Below, piece after piece: positions 48,401-52,960 of a stretch of 64,000 nt of DNA. The DNA is from Heliocidaris tuberculata (Eukaryota; Echinodermata; Echinoidea; Camarodonta; Echinometridae). The position numbers and the translations under genes are program-made. The stretch covers positions 18,344,324-18,408,323 of the forward strand of contig CM046844.1 of NCBI GenBank assembly GCA_025618425.1, given 5' to 3'. Within the stretch, counting starts at the first letter, position 1; each line of letters opens with the position of its first letter. The notes under the pieces were generated by a model. That model saw nothing but the letters and a program-made list of their open reading frames with translations, had not been told where the DNA came from and made no database searches.

Positions 48401-49881
48401 TGTTGTGAACAAATTACTCCCATTCATGTAACTTTAGGCCAAGAACACCCAAGTGACAAAAGATGGAAGAAAGGGACCAATGACATGCTTGATATAAATC
48501 CCTATTTCTTTGTTATTACTGGACAAAATCGGACGGGGCCTTTACTGTCTGGTAGACAAATAGATATAGTTTCATAATCCAGTATGACTTTTCATATTGC
48601 AAATATATTTCTTTCGTAATCGATACCCAAATGCTGATTGTAATTTTTTCTGGGACGTACTGTATGTCAGAAACGCCAAGTCCACACTAATATCAAGTTG
48701 ATTAGAATAAATAGAGTAAAATTAAACAAGCATAACAGTGAAGATTTCACTGAAATCGGATGTAGAATAAGAAAGTTACGGCATTTTGAAGTTTTGCATT
48801 ATTTCATGAAACGATAATATGCATAACATGGGCGGTATGCAAATAAGTGAACCGATGATGTCACACACTCACTTTTGCTTATGTATCTTACTCTATGAAA
48901 TTTCAAATGTTTCACTTTTTTGGATGTGATGATAAAGAATCTCTCCCTTGTATCAAAATAAGTTACAATAATGATGATTTCACATATTCCATAAGGAGTC
49001 AAACCATGTTTTACATTATTGAAGCAAAAAATTGAAATATATAATATTTACCATAATAAAATACATATGGAAAAGTGAGTGTGCGACATCATCGGTTAAC
49101 TCATTTGCATACCGCCCATGTTATGCATATCACCGTTTCATGAAATAATGCAAAACTTAAAATTGCCGTAACTTTCTTATTTAACAACCGATTTCAGTAA
49201 AATTTTCACTGTTATGCTTGTTTAATTTTACTCTTTTTCTTAAAAAAATCAACTTGATATTAGTGTGGACTTGGCCTTTAATGCACATAAATGTATATTT
49301 TATAACGTCGCGTTGCACTTCGAATTAAGACGTGTCTAAAATATTTAAGTCGTTTTGTAATTCAAATGGTCACATTTCGATTGCAATGCGATTTACAACT
49401 TGTAGGGAAGCTACGTTTTCGATGGCTTCCTGCTTCAATATGTGGGAGGAGTGGAGGTGTCGTTTCATCTTCTTTTCAAAATGTATTTCCCCCTTTTTTC
49501 TTCTTCTTCTCTCTCTCTCTCTCTCTCTCCCTCTCTCTCACTCTTCAATTTTAGTCGATTGGAGGGGGTGGGGGACATGTTCCCCTGCCCCCATAGCAAG
49601 GCAACTGTTTCCCTTCTTATCGGACTCGCACCCATTAAACGTGTAATCAGATGTGTGTTTTCGTTCACATTATAGTGGATCGAGTGACCTGTATCCCGGG
49701 AAGTAGCAGCAAATGCGGACAAGGAGGAGGACTACCACCTGTGAATGGACTATCAAAGCCATTCTTCTTCCAGTCACTGTTCTTTTCGCCCCGGGGAACT
49801 GGGGCAAGTGCCCATAATGATCAGTGGAATCGCAACAAGTACACCTGGAACGGGAGCTATTATTTCGTGTATGCCAAATAA
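16567..49881 (+). CDS. Four-exon gene for a 261-aa secreted protein with a fibrinogen-like N-terminal subdomain
   Basis: Four exons (16567-16696, 22913-23040, 40178-40499, 49676-49881) join in frame with GT-AG introns and phases 1, 0 and 1, totalling 786 coding bases. Residues 1-25 are a signal peptide (hydrophobic core IIANAMIAILVIVSTG), so the product should be secreted. Residues 56-98 resemble the first part of a fibrinogen C-terminal domain: SCEHI, then SAGLYRK, VFCEMD and EEGGW. The rest lacks the usual GFGN, GEFWLG and calcium-site motifs, so either the domain is very divergent or only the first subdomain was kept. There are seven cysteines in the mature part and a sequon at N252. Fibrinogen-related proteins act in extracellular recognition and adhesion; such a role here is inference. 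The introns (6.2, 17.1 and 9.2 kb) are filled with transposons. Alternative exons or a longer leader cannot be excluded. Confidence 0.78.
17870..18180. repeat. (AATC)n low-complexity tract
   Basis: Degenerate TCAATCAATCA repeats with internal complementary stretches such as TCGATCGATTGATTGATCAA. It lies in the left arm of the 5.3-kb element; the right arm keeps only a short counterpart near 22180-22240. Confidence 0.85.
19184..20904 (+). mobile_element. Tc1-like transposon at the centre of the palindrome
   Basis: Inverted ends CACTGCCCTCTAAAAGTTTG (19184) and the complement of CACTGCCCCCCAAAAGTTTG (to 20904), with TA after the right end and TT before the left. The CACTGCC...AAAAGTTTGGGTACAC type of terminus is common in Tc1 elements. 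Homology between its two halves extends several hundred bases inward. A decayed transposase lies inside. Confidence 0.7.
19780..20338 (+). pseudogene. Decayed Tc1 transposase
   Basis: Pieces of a Tc1 DD34E transposase are readable in different frames. FQQ-D-DP-H motifs, around the second catalytic Asp of the family, occur at about 19855-19885 and again at 20075-20105. A C-terminal piece (20130-20338) resembles the family's WEE...KVREKCPKS..HL.EILQKA segment. The motif appears twice, so the gene is rearranged as well as frameshifted. It cannot make an active enzyme. Confidence 0.6.
22913..23040 (+). CDS. Exon 2 of the fibrinogen-like gene
   Basis: Acceptor TTATCATTTTGCAG before 22913 and donor AAG/GTAGGA after 23040. 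It encodes residues 44-86 with four cysteines (DICD, SCEH, DACQ and context) and SAGLYRK at the end. In fibrinogen domains a similar 'SG.Y.I' segment leads into the VYCDMD motif, which here begins exon 3. Confidence 0.78.
24236..24845. mobile_element. 610-bp foldback MITE with TTAA target duplication
   Basis: Ends AGGCCAAGTCCA (24236) and the complement AGGCCAAGTTCA (to 24845) flanked by TTAA at 24232-24235 and 24846-24849. The arms are inverted over about 250 bases (ATGGGCTGTATGCAAA... at 24398; complement near 24655). A second copy lies at 48673-49277. Confidence 0.8.
25340..26500. other. No gene seen; inverted-repeat remnants
   Basis: A CpG-containing stretch at 25360-25720 has recurring GTGCACGATAG/ATCGTGCACTAT pieces, resembling foldback sequences seen near 35-38 kb. 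A perfect 24-bp palindrome CAAGGAGGTACTAGTACCTC... is centred near 25745. The rest is AT-rich without exons. Confidence 0.35.
26520..26830. repeat. Degenerate 'AAGTGCCCCTTTT' repeats
   Basis: Loosely repeated TAATAAGTGCCC, AAGTGCCCTTTTG and ATGCCCCTTTTC phrases. Related phrases (TGATAAGTGCCCGC) occur again beyond the RecQ-carrying element near 29010, so that element appears to have inserted into a larger copy of this repeat. Confidence 0.45.
26897..26904. repeat. Target-site duplication, left (CTTTCACC)
   Basis: CTTTCACC immediately precedes the left terminus at 26905 and is repeated exactly at 28405-28412 after the right terminus. Confidence 0.85.
27187..27693 (+). pseudogene. Captured first exon of a RecQ-family DNA helicase
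   Basis: An open frame of 168 codons starting in the context CCAAAATGG. Residues 27-66 match the start of a RecQ helicase: a Q-motif-like FKDLQVDAI, then the Walker A segment LPTGYGKS (51-58). ISPLVSLMRDQ (120-130) is motif Ia. The Asp-Glu box and everything after it are missing. The frame probably leaves the true exon at 27652, where GAAG/GTATAA could be the original donor; the last 13 codons would then be intron. RecQ helicases are nuclear 3'-5' DNA helicases in recombination and repair. Sequence between the left terminus and the ATG could be the source promoter. A Gly/Pro/Ser-rich stretch (72-112) before motif Ia is longer than usual. It is complete as an exon but dead as a helicase. Confidence 0.75.
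27973..28160. mobile_element. 188-bp palindromic MITE nested in the RecQ-carrying element
   Basis: Near-perfect inverted repeat: GGGGCCTGTTGCATAAAACT ... AGTTTTATGCAACGGGCCCC, with arms including ACTATAATAGTAACTTTGCT and a loop around GAGCATGACATGTTGCTC. The same TTGCATAAAA terminus occurs in the foldback at 39749-39895. Confidence 0.85.
28281..28404. repeat. Right terminal inverted repeat of the RecQ-carrying element
   Basis: The complement matches 26905-27030, including the CGAGCGAAGCGAGCCAG and GGCGCTTGCGCC hairpins, and ends GACAAGAGGCTA followed by CTTTCACC. The left copy has an extra GTG triplet in GGTGGCGAGCG. Confidence 0.88.
28413..29776. other. Repeat-like sequence, no gene seen
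   Basis: The start (TTAGCTCACCTAAGCCAAAATGCTCAATTGGGCTAATGCGATCGC region) has the look of a dispersed repeat common in marine invertebrates. A poly-G/poly-C hairpin and (CA)n lie at 29158-29212. From 29560 CTCGCTCGC motifs lead into the satellite that the LINE at 29790 interrupted. Confidence 0.4.
29788..30234 (+). pseudogene. C-terminal part of a CR1-like LINE reverse transcriptase
   Basis: The frame is open from the truncation point to a stop at 30232-30234. It reads RIQRIQNSAARLVTRS, LKKLHWLPV..RIEFKIL, GLAPTYL..LL and W.KLPENI...FK.RLKTLLF, the conserved thumb and post-thumb segment of CR1/L2-type LINE ORF2 proteins. Palm, fingers and endonuclease are absent. A dead remnant. Confidence 0.8.
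29788..30426 (+). mobile_element. 5'-truncated CR1-like LINE with 13-bp target duplication
   Basis: Carries the last about 149 codons of a LINE reverse-transcriptase protein, a short UTR with GCGCTATATAAAT and a long (ATT)n tail. The 13-mer ATTATTATCAAAA occurs at 29777-29789 and again at 30427-30439, the expected target duplication, although it partly merges with the tail. The insertion split a copy of the CTCGCTCG satellite, whose ATCAAAAGAGAAGTGTTAT continues right after the tail. Confidence 0.78.
30440..31200. repeat. Tandem satellite, CTCGCTCG/CCCGCCCCGC type
   Basis: About six diverged units of roughly 120-130 bases, each with the order: ATCAAAAGAGAAGTGTT, CTCGCTCGC, AAATTAACATTCCCTTA, CGATTGTGCCCGCCCCGC, AGCAAGAAGATCCCGTTTAT. 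Dispersed copies occur at 29700, 9774 and 10391. Confidence 0.8.
31543..31759. mobile_element. MITE of the GGCGGATCCAGG family
   Basis: Inverted ends GGCGGATCCAGG (31543) and CCTGGATCCACC (to about 31755), with A-rich and C-run interior. Related copies: 63147-63267 and a fragment near 12290. Confidence 0.6.
32172..32341. mobile_element. Short MITE with GGGCCGCGGA ends
   Basis: GGGCCGCGGA at 32173 and TCCGCGGCCC ending near 32340 form the termini, with a poly-G run just inside the left end and poly-C near the right. The end sequence resembles that of many short elements of this genome; no coding content. Confidence 0.55.
32465..33165 (+). mobile_element. LINE 3' fragment with AAATC tail
   Basis: A frame near 32480-32570 reads HKYPTRQGNAYHLPLTRTLF, the same motif as in the LINE at 51.6-52.7 kb (YPTRQASHYHLPRTRTLF). 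After a frameshift come YWNSLDKEIKESPSFNIFKRKLKKYLL (32605-32680). A UTR follows and ends in AAATCAAAATCAAATCAAATC near 33160. It is a frameshifted, 5'-truncated member of the same LINE family. Confidence 0.65.
35219..35555. repeat. Foldback pair including a 170-bp palindrome
   Basis: A near-perfect palindrome at 35386-35555 has arms ACTATTAATACATGG ... CCATGTATTAATAGT and GATCCGGCAACACAAAGG with its complement, around the loop CGGCTACGCCTCG. Just before it, TTATAAAACGGGT (35219) and ACCCGTTTTATAA (35372) form a second, outer inverted pair. Confidence 0.85.
35561..35694. repeat. Direct repeat A, copy 1
   Basis: 134 bases nearly identical to 36399-36531. Each copy itself contains two versions of ATCTCATGGTTTG...AGTACCCGGATGACCGTGC. 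Both copies follow directly after a palindrome. Confidence 0.85.
36251..36387. repeat. 137-bp palindrome
   Basis: CCCCCTGCATGTTCTCACGA ... TCGTGAACAAGCAGGGGG with stem ATCTACGGTCTGGTGCCATA and a loop of CGGCCTCCGGCCTCCGGCCT. Few mismatches. Confidence 0.9.
36399..36531. repeat. Direct repeat A, copy 2
   Basis: Second copy of the sequence at 35561-35694, offset by 838 bases, again immediately after a palindrome and before another. Confidence 0.85.
36541..36702. repeat. 162-bp palindrome
   Basis: ACAAATATTCAATGTTTATG ... CATTGAATATTTGT with stem GAATATTACAT...GTGCAAGTTGAACCGTTC and its complement; loop around GACGCGAAGCGGAG. Confidence 0.88.
36640..36976. repeat. Tandem duplication, about 165-bp unit
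   Basis: 36640-36799 and 36800-36976 both run from CGGTTCAA(A/C)TTGCACCGAA through CACACGATATACGATAG to GGTCTGGACGAGGTCTTATT. The unit begins inside the right arm of the preceding palindrome, so the duplication came after it. Confidence 0.82.
37145..37399 (-). pseudogene. N-terminal fragment of a Crypton/ZMYM-QRICH1-like tyrosine-recombinase-derived protein
   Basis: An 84-codon frame from an ATG at 37399. Residues 8-75 read LLSDEDLNELLSDSEAANTKK, then ELDQFLSRFYAG.RDDGTLYTRKSM. This is the pattern at the N-terminus of metazoan proteins related to Crypton tyrosine recombinases (the core-binding segment, also kept in ZMYM2/3/4 and QRICH1): NTKK..., then L...L..FY...R..DG..Y...S. The match stops at SMIS and a stop follows three codons later, with no obvious splice donor, so the catalytic domain is missing. 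It sits among palindromes and repeats and was probably carried here by a mobile element. Assignment is from pattern memory only. Confidence 0.5.
38409..38553. repeat. 145-bp palindrome
   Basis: TAATATTGAATGG ... CCATTCAATATTA with stem AAGGATATATCG...GAAATAT and complement ATATTTC...CGATATATCCTT; loop near GCCGACTCG. Confidence 0.82.
38590..39090. mobile_element. 501-bp foldback element with paired CRE-like sites
   Basis: Arms of about 215 bases are nearly identical inverted copies, starting TTTTAAAGGGGGTACCCAAT and ending with its complement. The flanks (CAATCAC left, CAATATCAC right) resemble an imperfect target duplication. Each arm holds TGACGTCA (38777-38784 and 38894-38901) next to GGTTACC. 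The spacer is CpG-rich (GCGCGCAA repeats). Confidence 0.85.
39749..39895. mobile_element. 147-bp palindromic MITE with TTGCATAAAA ends
   Basis: GGACCCTCTTGCATAAAAAG ... CTTTTTATGCAAGAGGGCCC, arms including GCGATTAAACGCAACTCAAA and complement. Same terminal signature as the MITE at 27973-28160. Confidence 0.85.
40178..40499 (+). CDS. Exon 3 of the fibrinogen-like gene
   Basis: Acceptor TTTTGAAACAG before 40178 and donor AGTG/GTAAAT after 40499. It encodes residues 87-193, starting VFCEMDIEEGGW, the best fibrinogen-like motif of the protein, followed by an acidic stretch (ENEAEITLDTIYPHE) and LPWLEETPLFIPDYG. The last 33 bases and the donor are copied again at 41190-41222 by a downstream tandem duplication. 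Confidence 0.8.
40467..41909. repeat. 723-bp tandem duplication spanning the end of exon 3
   Basis: 40467-41189 and 41190-41909 are almost identical, differing mainly in homopolymer lengths and a few bases. Copy 1 starts inside exon 3 (ACCATACCCGTATTGAATTC) and ends in the first bases of a mariner-type terminus (TACAGTATGTCC). Copy 2 therefore includes a second exon 3 tail with a donor at 41223 but no acceptor. Confidence 0.92.
42745..46543 (-). pseudogene. LINE ORF2 (endonuclease and reverse transcriptase), frameshifted
   Basis: Four consecutive frames together give an ORF2 protein of about 1,240 residues. Part 1 (46543-45959) holds the endonuclease: FNCRG, LQETH, NVYGP, GDFNIAVG. Part 2 (45939-45271) finishes it with DYIFVSS and CSDHSLV and adds the linker. 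Part 3 (45267-44326) holds the reverse-transcriptase fingers and palm: SNKTPGLDGLPTEFY, SYRPISLLN, GRNIS, FEKAFDRIEH, IFQGCPISPYLF and FADDT with the catalytic Asp pair. Part 4 (44313-42745) holds thumb and C-terminus with CYFCQELPETLIHVFCKC, the C-C-H-C knuckle of L1/Tx1 proteins. Breaks are a stop and shift near 45950, a shift in a T run near 45269, and a shift near 44320. All motifs are intact between the breaks. Confidence 0.88.
47308..48165 (-). CDS. LINE ORF1 protein (L1-type RNA-binding chaperone)
   Basis: An uninterrupted 285-aa frame. The start is the ATG at 48165 (MSGSGKHKRADTP); an in-frame TTG lies four codons upstream. It has a basic, Lys/Ser-rich N-terminus (1-25), an acidic serine stretch (27-45), a coiled coil (about 72-124, ending DKIDDLENRSQRSNL), an RRM-like domain starting NLVFFNVPEG (129 on) with LQRAHRTP, and a C-terminal basic domain (KKYFSRKLFVSDDLSRRVQLQRK). 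This is the L1/Tx1 'Transposase_22' architecture, which trimerises and binds the LINE RNA. The gap of 764 bases to ORF2 is unusually long. Confidence 0.85.
   Translation of the reverse strand: MSGSGKHKRADTPKKSGSHKKGKFCELSSEEDDISVQSGESTNNANISHPSTSSGPGPTGAQSDLTPPAWFSAYETRLDLRFTTLHECLSAEVKEVKEKCNQDIEDLRKKLESCMDKIDDLENRSQRSNLVFFNVPEGAEGNASCDAFMSSLLLKVDPNLKFSLQRAHRTPTGPRPQPTRENESPRPIHVAFGMYQEKQAVKKACIEAFKAKKYFSRKLFVSDDLSRRVQLQRKALLPVLKKLQGENKKAFFVYPATLKYVDDGGLLKTYKSENQQEVQSPQATP
48239..48247 (-). promoter_or_regulatory. YY1-like motif at the LINE 5' end
   Basis: On the minus strand the element begins GGAAGTAAGATGGCGACC. AAGATGGCG matches the YY1 core (AAGATGGC). Human L1 carries a YY1 site at its own 5' end that sets the transcription start; the same use here is inferred. 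Confidence 0.5.
48673..49277. mobile_element. 605-bp foldback MITE, second copy of the TTAA family
   Basis: Ends ACGCCAAGTCCACAC and GTGTGGACTTGGCCT, with TTAA only on the right (49278-49281). Arms share ATGCATAACATGGGC(G)GTATGCAAAT with the copy at 24236-24845. It directly abuts the right end of the mariner-type element. Confidence 0.75.
49505..49545 (+). repeat. (CT)n microsatellite upstream of exon 4
   Basis: TCTTCTTCTCTCTCTCTCTC and following CT repeats, about 130 bases before the acceptor of exon 4. Long pyrimidine runs can bind PTB-type splicing regulators. Confidence 0.85.
49676..49881 (+). CDS. Exon 4 of the fibrinogen-like gene (C-terminus)
   Basis: Acceptor TTCACATTATAG before 49676; the first two bases complete V194. 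It encodes residues 195-261 with two cysteines (VTCIPGSSSKC), an aromatic FFFQSLFFSPRG stretch and the end WNGSYYFVYAK, stopping at TAA (49879-49881). The stop is embedded in AATAAA (49877-49882), which could act as a poly(A) signal giving a very short 3' UTR. Confidence 0.75.
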
Positions 49882-50073
49882 AGATTTGACCGACTACCGA
49901 ATGTCGAGTCAAAAGGAAAGGGTGTTTCTGGTTGTTTCTTTTCTTTGAAAAAAATAGAAGTTGATTAGAAATAAGATGTACAATAATCCATATAATGATT
50001 TGACTATTTCCATTTATTTTCCATAACCACATCGGTACCATTGCAAAACGATTAAAAAAAAATGTCTCCATTC

Positions 50074-50262
50074 AATTTTACCCATGTTGTGTTAAAAATT
50101 GAATATGCATATTATTTTGATGGGTAAAATTTTATCCAGTTTCTGTTAAATATGTTCAGAACTGGGTAAAATTAACGGAAATTAACGGAATTAACAAACG
50201 TGCATGTTACTTTTCTACTCAACATAGGTGAAATTTTACACAACCCTTTTTAGAGTGTAACT
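50074..50262. mobile_element. MITE remnant with TTTTACCC/GGGTAAAA and TTAGAGTG end
   Basis: Contains ATTTTACCCATGTTGTGTTA, GATGGGTAAAATTTTATCC and ends CCTTTTTAGAGTG. The 6706-6842 fragment carries the matching CACTCTAAAA terminus. Confidence 0.45.
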
Positions 50263-50302
50263 ATTTACAAGTTACTGACCAAACGCTTACAACTGGTGGT
50301 AT

Positions 50303-50906
50303 CTATAAAAACTAGTAAAAGCCTTTTCTAACCTTTTGCTTACATCTTCAGATATTCCAACCGAGTAATTGCTAGCAAGGAGAAGCAAAGCTTACATTCC
50401 TATTCGAATTTAACTCAGAATCAAAAGGAAAGCTTTTGTTCTTGTACACAAGGGCTTTCTCGATTAGTATTGAAATGTCCTCCCCTCTTTTGTTATAGCT
50501 AATAGACAGATGAGCTTTCTCTTCAATCACAGAATTAGAAACTTGCATTCAATCAGGCATAAAGCTTTTCTTGTCTCTCTGCAGCCATTTTGAAAGTATG
50601 AGCGGGGAGAGAAAGACTTTTAACTATTAAGGTTATACTTCCTATTTCCCTCAATGCATTTTGAGCTGATGTTGGAGTTTATAACCCTGTTGTAAACTGT
50701 CAAACAATACCAGCTGCCAACCCACATGCCTGACATAGCAAGAACCTTAGCTATAGCATTTAGTTAATATACTTTACGTGTAGTCCATGCATGTAAATGC
50801 TCATCTTTCCTGGTCGGCTTATTACTTTTACATTGATTTTTCTTTAAAGCTGTAAGCAAAAGGTTAGAAAGAGCATTGCTAGACATTGCTAGTATTTATA
50901 GAAAGG
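50303..50906. mobile_element. 600-bp MITE with inverted ends
   Basis: CTATAAAAACTAGTAAAAGC...CTAACCTTTTGCTTAC at 50303-50345 is inverted at 50848-50906 (GTAAGCAAAAGGTTAGAAAG...CTAGTATTTATAG). The interior (50346-50847) has no frame of interest. Confidence 0.7.
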
Positions 50907-51059
50907 CCCTAAGTATTAAGCGGTACCAAATGAATCTAAGGTCGAAAAAGCAACAAAGTGTTATTTTCCTTCTGTAGCATACTTGACATATCATGTATGT
51001 TGATCATGTACGTCATAATAGTACACAGATTAAAAAAAAAAACAACAACATTACTTTCA

Positions 51060-51180
51060 ATGATATAAGCTAAAAAATTATGAAAGTAAGATGATGCCGA
51101 TGATGATGACCATAATAGTAATGATAATAATGATAATGGTGATGATGATAACAGCAACGACAACAATAATAAAAAACAAT
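51060..51180. repeat. (GAT/AAT)n trinucleotide repeat
   Basis: Degenerate GATGATGAT and AATAATGATAATGG repeats next to the 3' end of the following LINE. Confidence 0.8.
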
Positions 51181-51187
51181 TCAAGAT

Positions 51188-52735
51188 TCAGGATTCATTT
51201 ATTTTTCGATACCAATTCATAAATCATATAAAGTATTTACATTGTAGAAGAAACTCATCATTCAAACATAACGCATATGAACTTGGTTTTACATATTGTT
51301 TTCTAAAGTAAATGTTATAACAGAGAGAGGTTTACACACATTTCAATTGTTTCTTGATAATAATAATCGAAAAGGTAACGAAAGGGAACTAGCAGAGAAG
51401 CGGAGCTTGTAAATAGCATGTTCCCAATTAAAAATCATTATAATTATGTACATGATTCAGAAATCTCACCGTTGTTTTTTGTTTTGTTTTTATTGTTTGT
51501 TGTTTTTTTTAAACATATAGTATACGTTAAGTAACTAACTTAAATAATAAAAACACAAAGGCTCACCTAGATGAAGAAGCAGATGGGGAGGGACAGGTTG
51601 ATAGAGGAAAAGAGATGAAATCAGGAAAGGGAGTAAGAAAGGGGGAATAAATCATAAAAAACAAAAAAACATAAAAAACATAAAACAAACAAGGAGGGAG
51701 ATCAGGATCAATCTTCCGCTTGTATCCGGGATATTTTTGGAGGGTTGGCTTTTCCTTGTATGTTAGTAAGAGATGCTGTTTTAATTTTCTTTTAAACGTA
51801 TGATTATTAGGAGTTTCAATAATATTTTGGGGAAGGGAATTCCAAAGTTTAGGTCCGGTTGTTGTGAAAGTTTTATTGGCAAAGAGGGTTCTTGTTCGCG
51901 GCAGGTGATAGTGGCTAGCCTGTCTGGTAGGGTAAGAGTGATGATTATTATTGGATGTAAACATAGAGTAAAAAACATGTGGAAGTTCGTGCGACTTTAA
52001 CTTGTGCATAAACAAGCCTAACTGTAGGTGGTGTAATTCTGTAATTTTGAGGATTTTGTGTTGATAGAAGAGAGTATTCGTGTGAGAGCGAAAACTGGTA
52101 TTACATATGACCCTTAATGCTTTTTTCTGGAGTAAAAGTATACGCTCTAAATGTGCCTTTGCAGAGTTGCCCCAAGCTACGATCCCATAAGTAATGTGTG
52201 GAAGTACCAGCGTGGAGTATAAGGTGAGTAGTGTGTGTGGAGGAAAAGTGTTACTAAGTTTATTGATTATGCCAATATTTCTCGAAATTATACTACATAT
52301 CTTATCGATTTGGGGTTTCCATGTAAGCTTTTCGTCAATTATTAATCCAAGAAATTTCATGTTATTCACTCTATCAATGTTAGTGTTGTTAAGTATGATT
52401 TGTCCAGGGAGGTTTTTTAATGAATTGCTAAATAACATGTAACTGGTCTTTTGTAGGTTCAGTGAAAGCTTGTTTGCTTTAATCCAGTCTGCAACTAGGT
52501 CTAACTCGTTATTTACAGTTTTAAGTAGATATTCCGGATTGCGATGAGAAAAAAATAAATTAGAATCATCTGCAAATAATATGAATGATAAAAGGTTTGA
52601 GGATTTGTGGAAGTCATTTATATATATATTAAGAAAAGTAAGGGACCTAAGAGTGAACCTTGAGGTACTCCACAATTTACTTTTTCTGTTTTGGAAGAGT
52701 GGTTATTAAGGTGTACAAATTGCTTCCTATTTTAA
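51188..52735 (-). mobile_element. 5'-truncated LINE, minus strand
   Basis: It runs from reverse-transcriptase palm to the 3' UTR, ending near 51188 with AAAATAAATGAATCCTGAATC. Its coding part shares YPTRQA..YHLPRTRTLF and WNSLPQ..I with the fragment at 32465-33165. It lies downstream of the fibrinogen-like gene and is not part of the Tx1 family above. Confidence 0.78.
51563..52735 (-). pseudogene. Partial LINE reverse transcriptase
   Basis: Reading from 52735 the frame gives [20 protein letters not shown], the conserved palm segment, then meets a stop. A frameshift near 52640 leads into the frame ending at 51563, which carries YINDF, FADDSNLF (catalytic Asp pair), LVADWIKANKLSLN..KT, LTW..QI and the thumb ILLLQKKALRVICN. 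The C-terminal tail WNSLPQNI follows. Fingers and endonuclease are missing. The broken frame and truncation make it non-functional. Motifs fit the CR1/Jockey group in general; finer placement needs alignment. Confidence 0.75.
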
Positions 52736-52738
52736 AGG

Positions 52739-52960
52739 CCAATTCCAGTTTTGACACTTTATGAACCTAGAGAACTTCTTTCCCTTGGAAGTTTTTTTTT
52801 TCTTTTTTTTTTCTTAATTTGTGATTCCATATGGTCTCCGACCAATTCCAGTTTTGACACTTTATGAACCTAGAGAAGTTCTTTCCCTTGGAAGTTTTAT
52901 TTTTTTTCTTAATTTCTGATTCCATTGATCTCCTCCATATGGTCTCCGACCAATTCCAGC
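52739..52960. repeat. Tandem duplication, about 107-bp unit
   Basis: Two copies of CCAATTCCAGTTTTGACACTTTATG...TTCTTTCCCTTGGAAGTTTT...GATTCCATATGGTCTCCGA (52739-52845, 52846-52960), with T-run length differences. Confidence 0.85.

Larger units (their letters stand above)
41890..48662. mobile_element. Mariner-type non-autonomous element split by a LINE
   Basis: Ends CAGTATGTC...AAAAAATTACAATC (41890) and the complement of CAGTACGTCCCAGAAAAAAT (to 48662), flanked by TA at 41888-41889 and 48663-48664. Inverted similarity continues inward to AAGAAATAGGGATTT (about 42050 and 48500). Without the LINE and one copy of its target duplication the element is about 0.9 kb. No transposase was recognised. 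Confidence 0.7.

Noticed and set aside
48359..48577. Possible transposase fragment in the mariner-type element
   Set aside because: The 72 codons show no DDE or helix-turn-helix motif.
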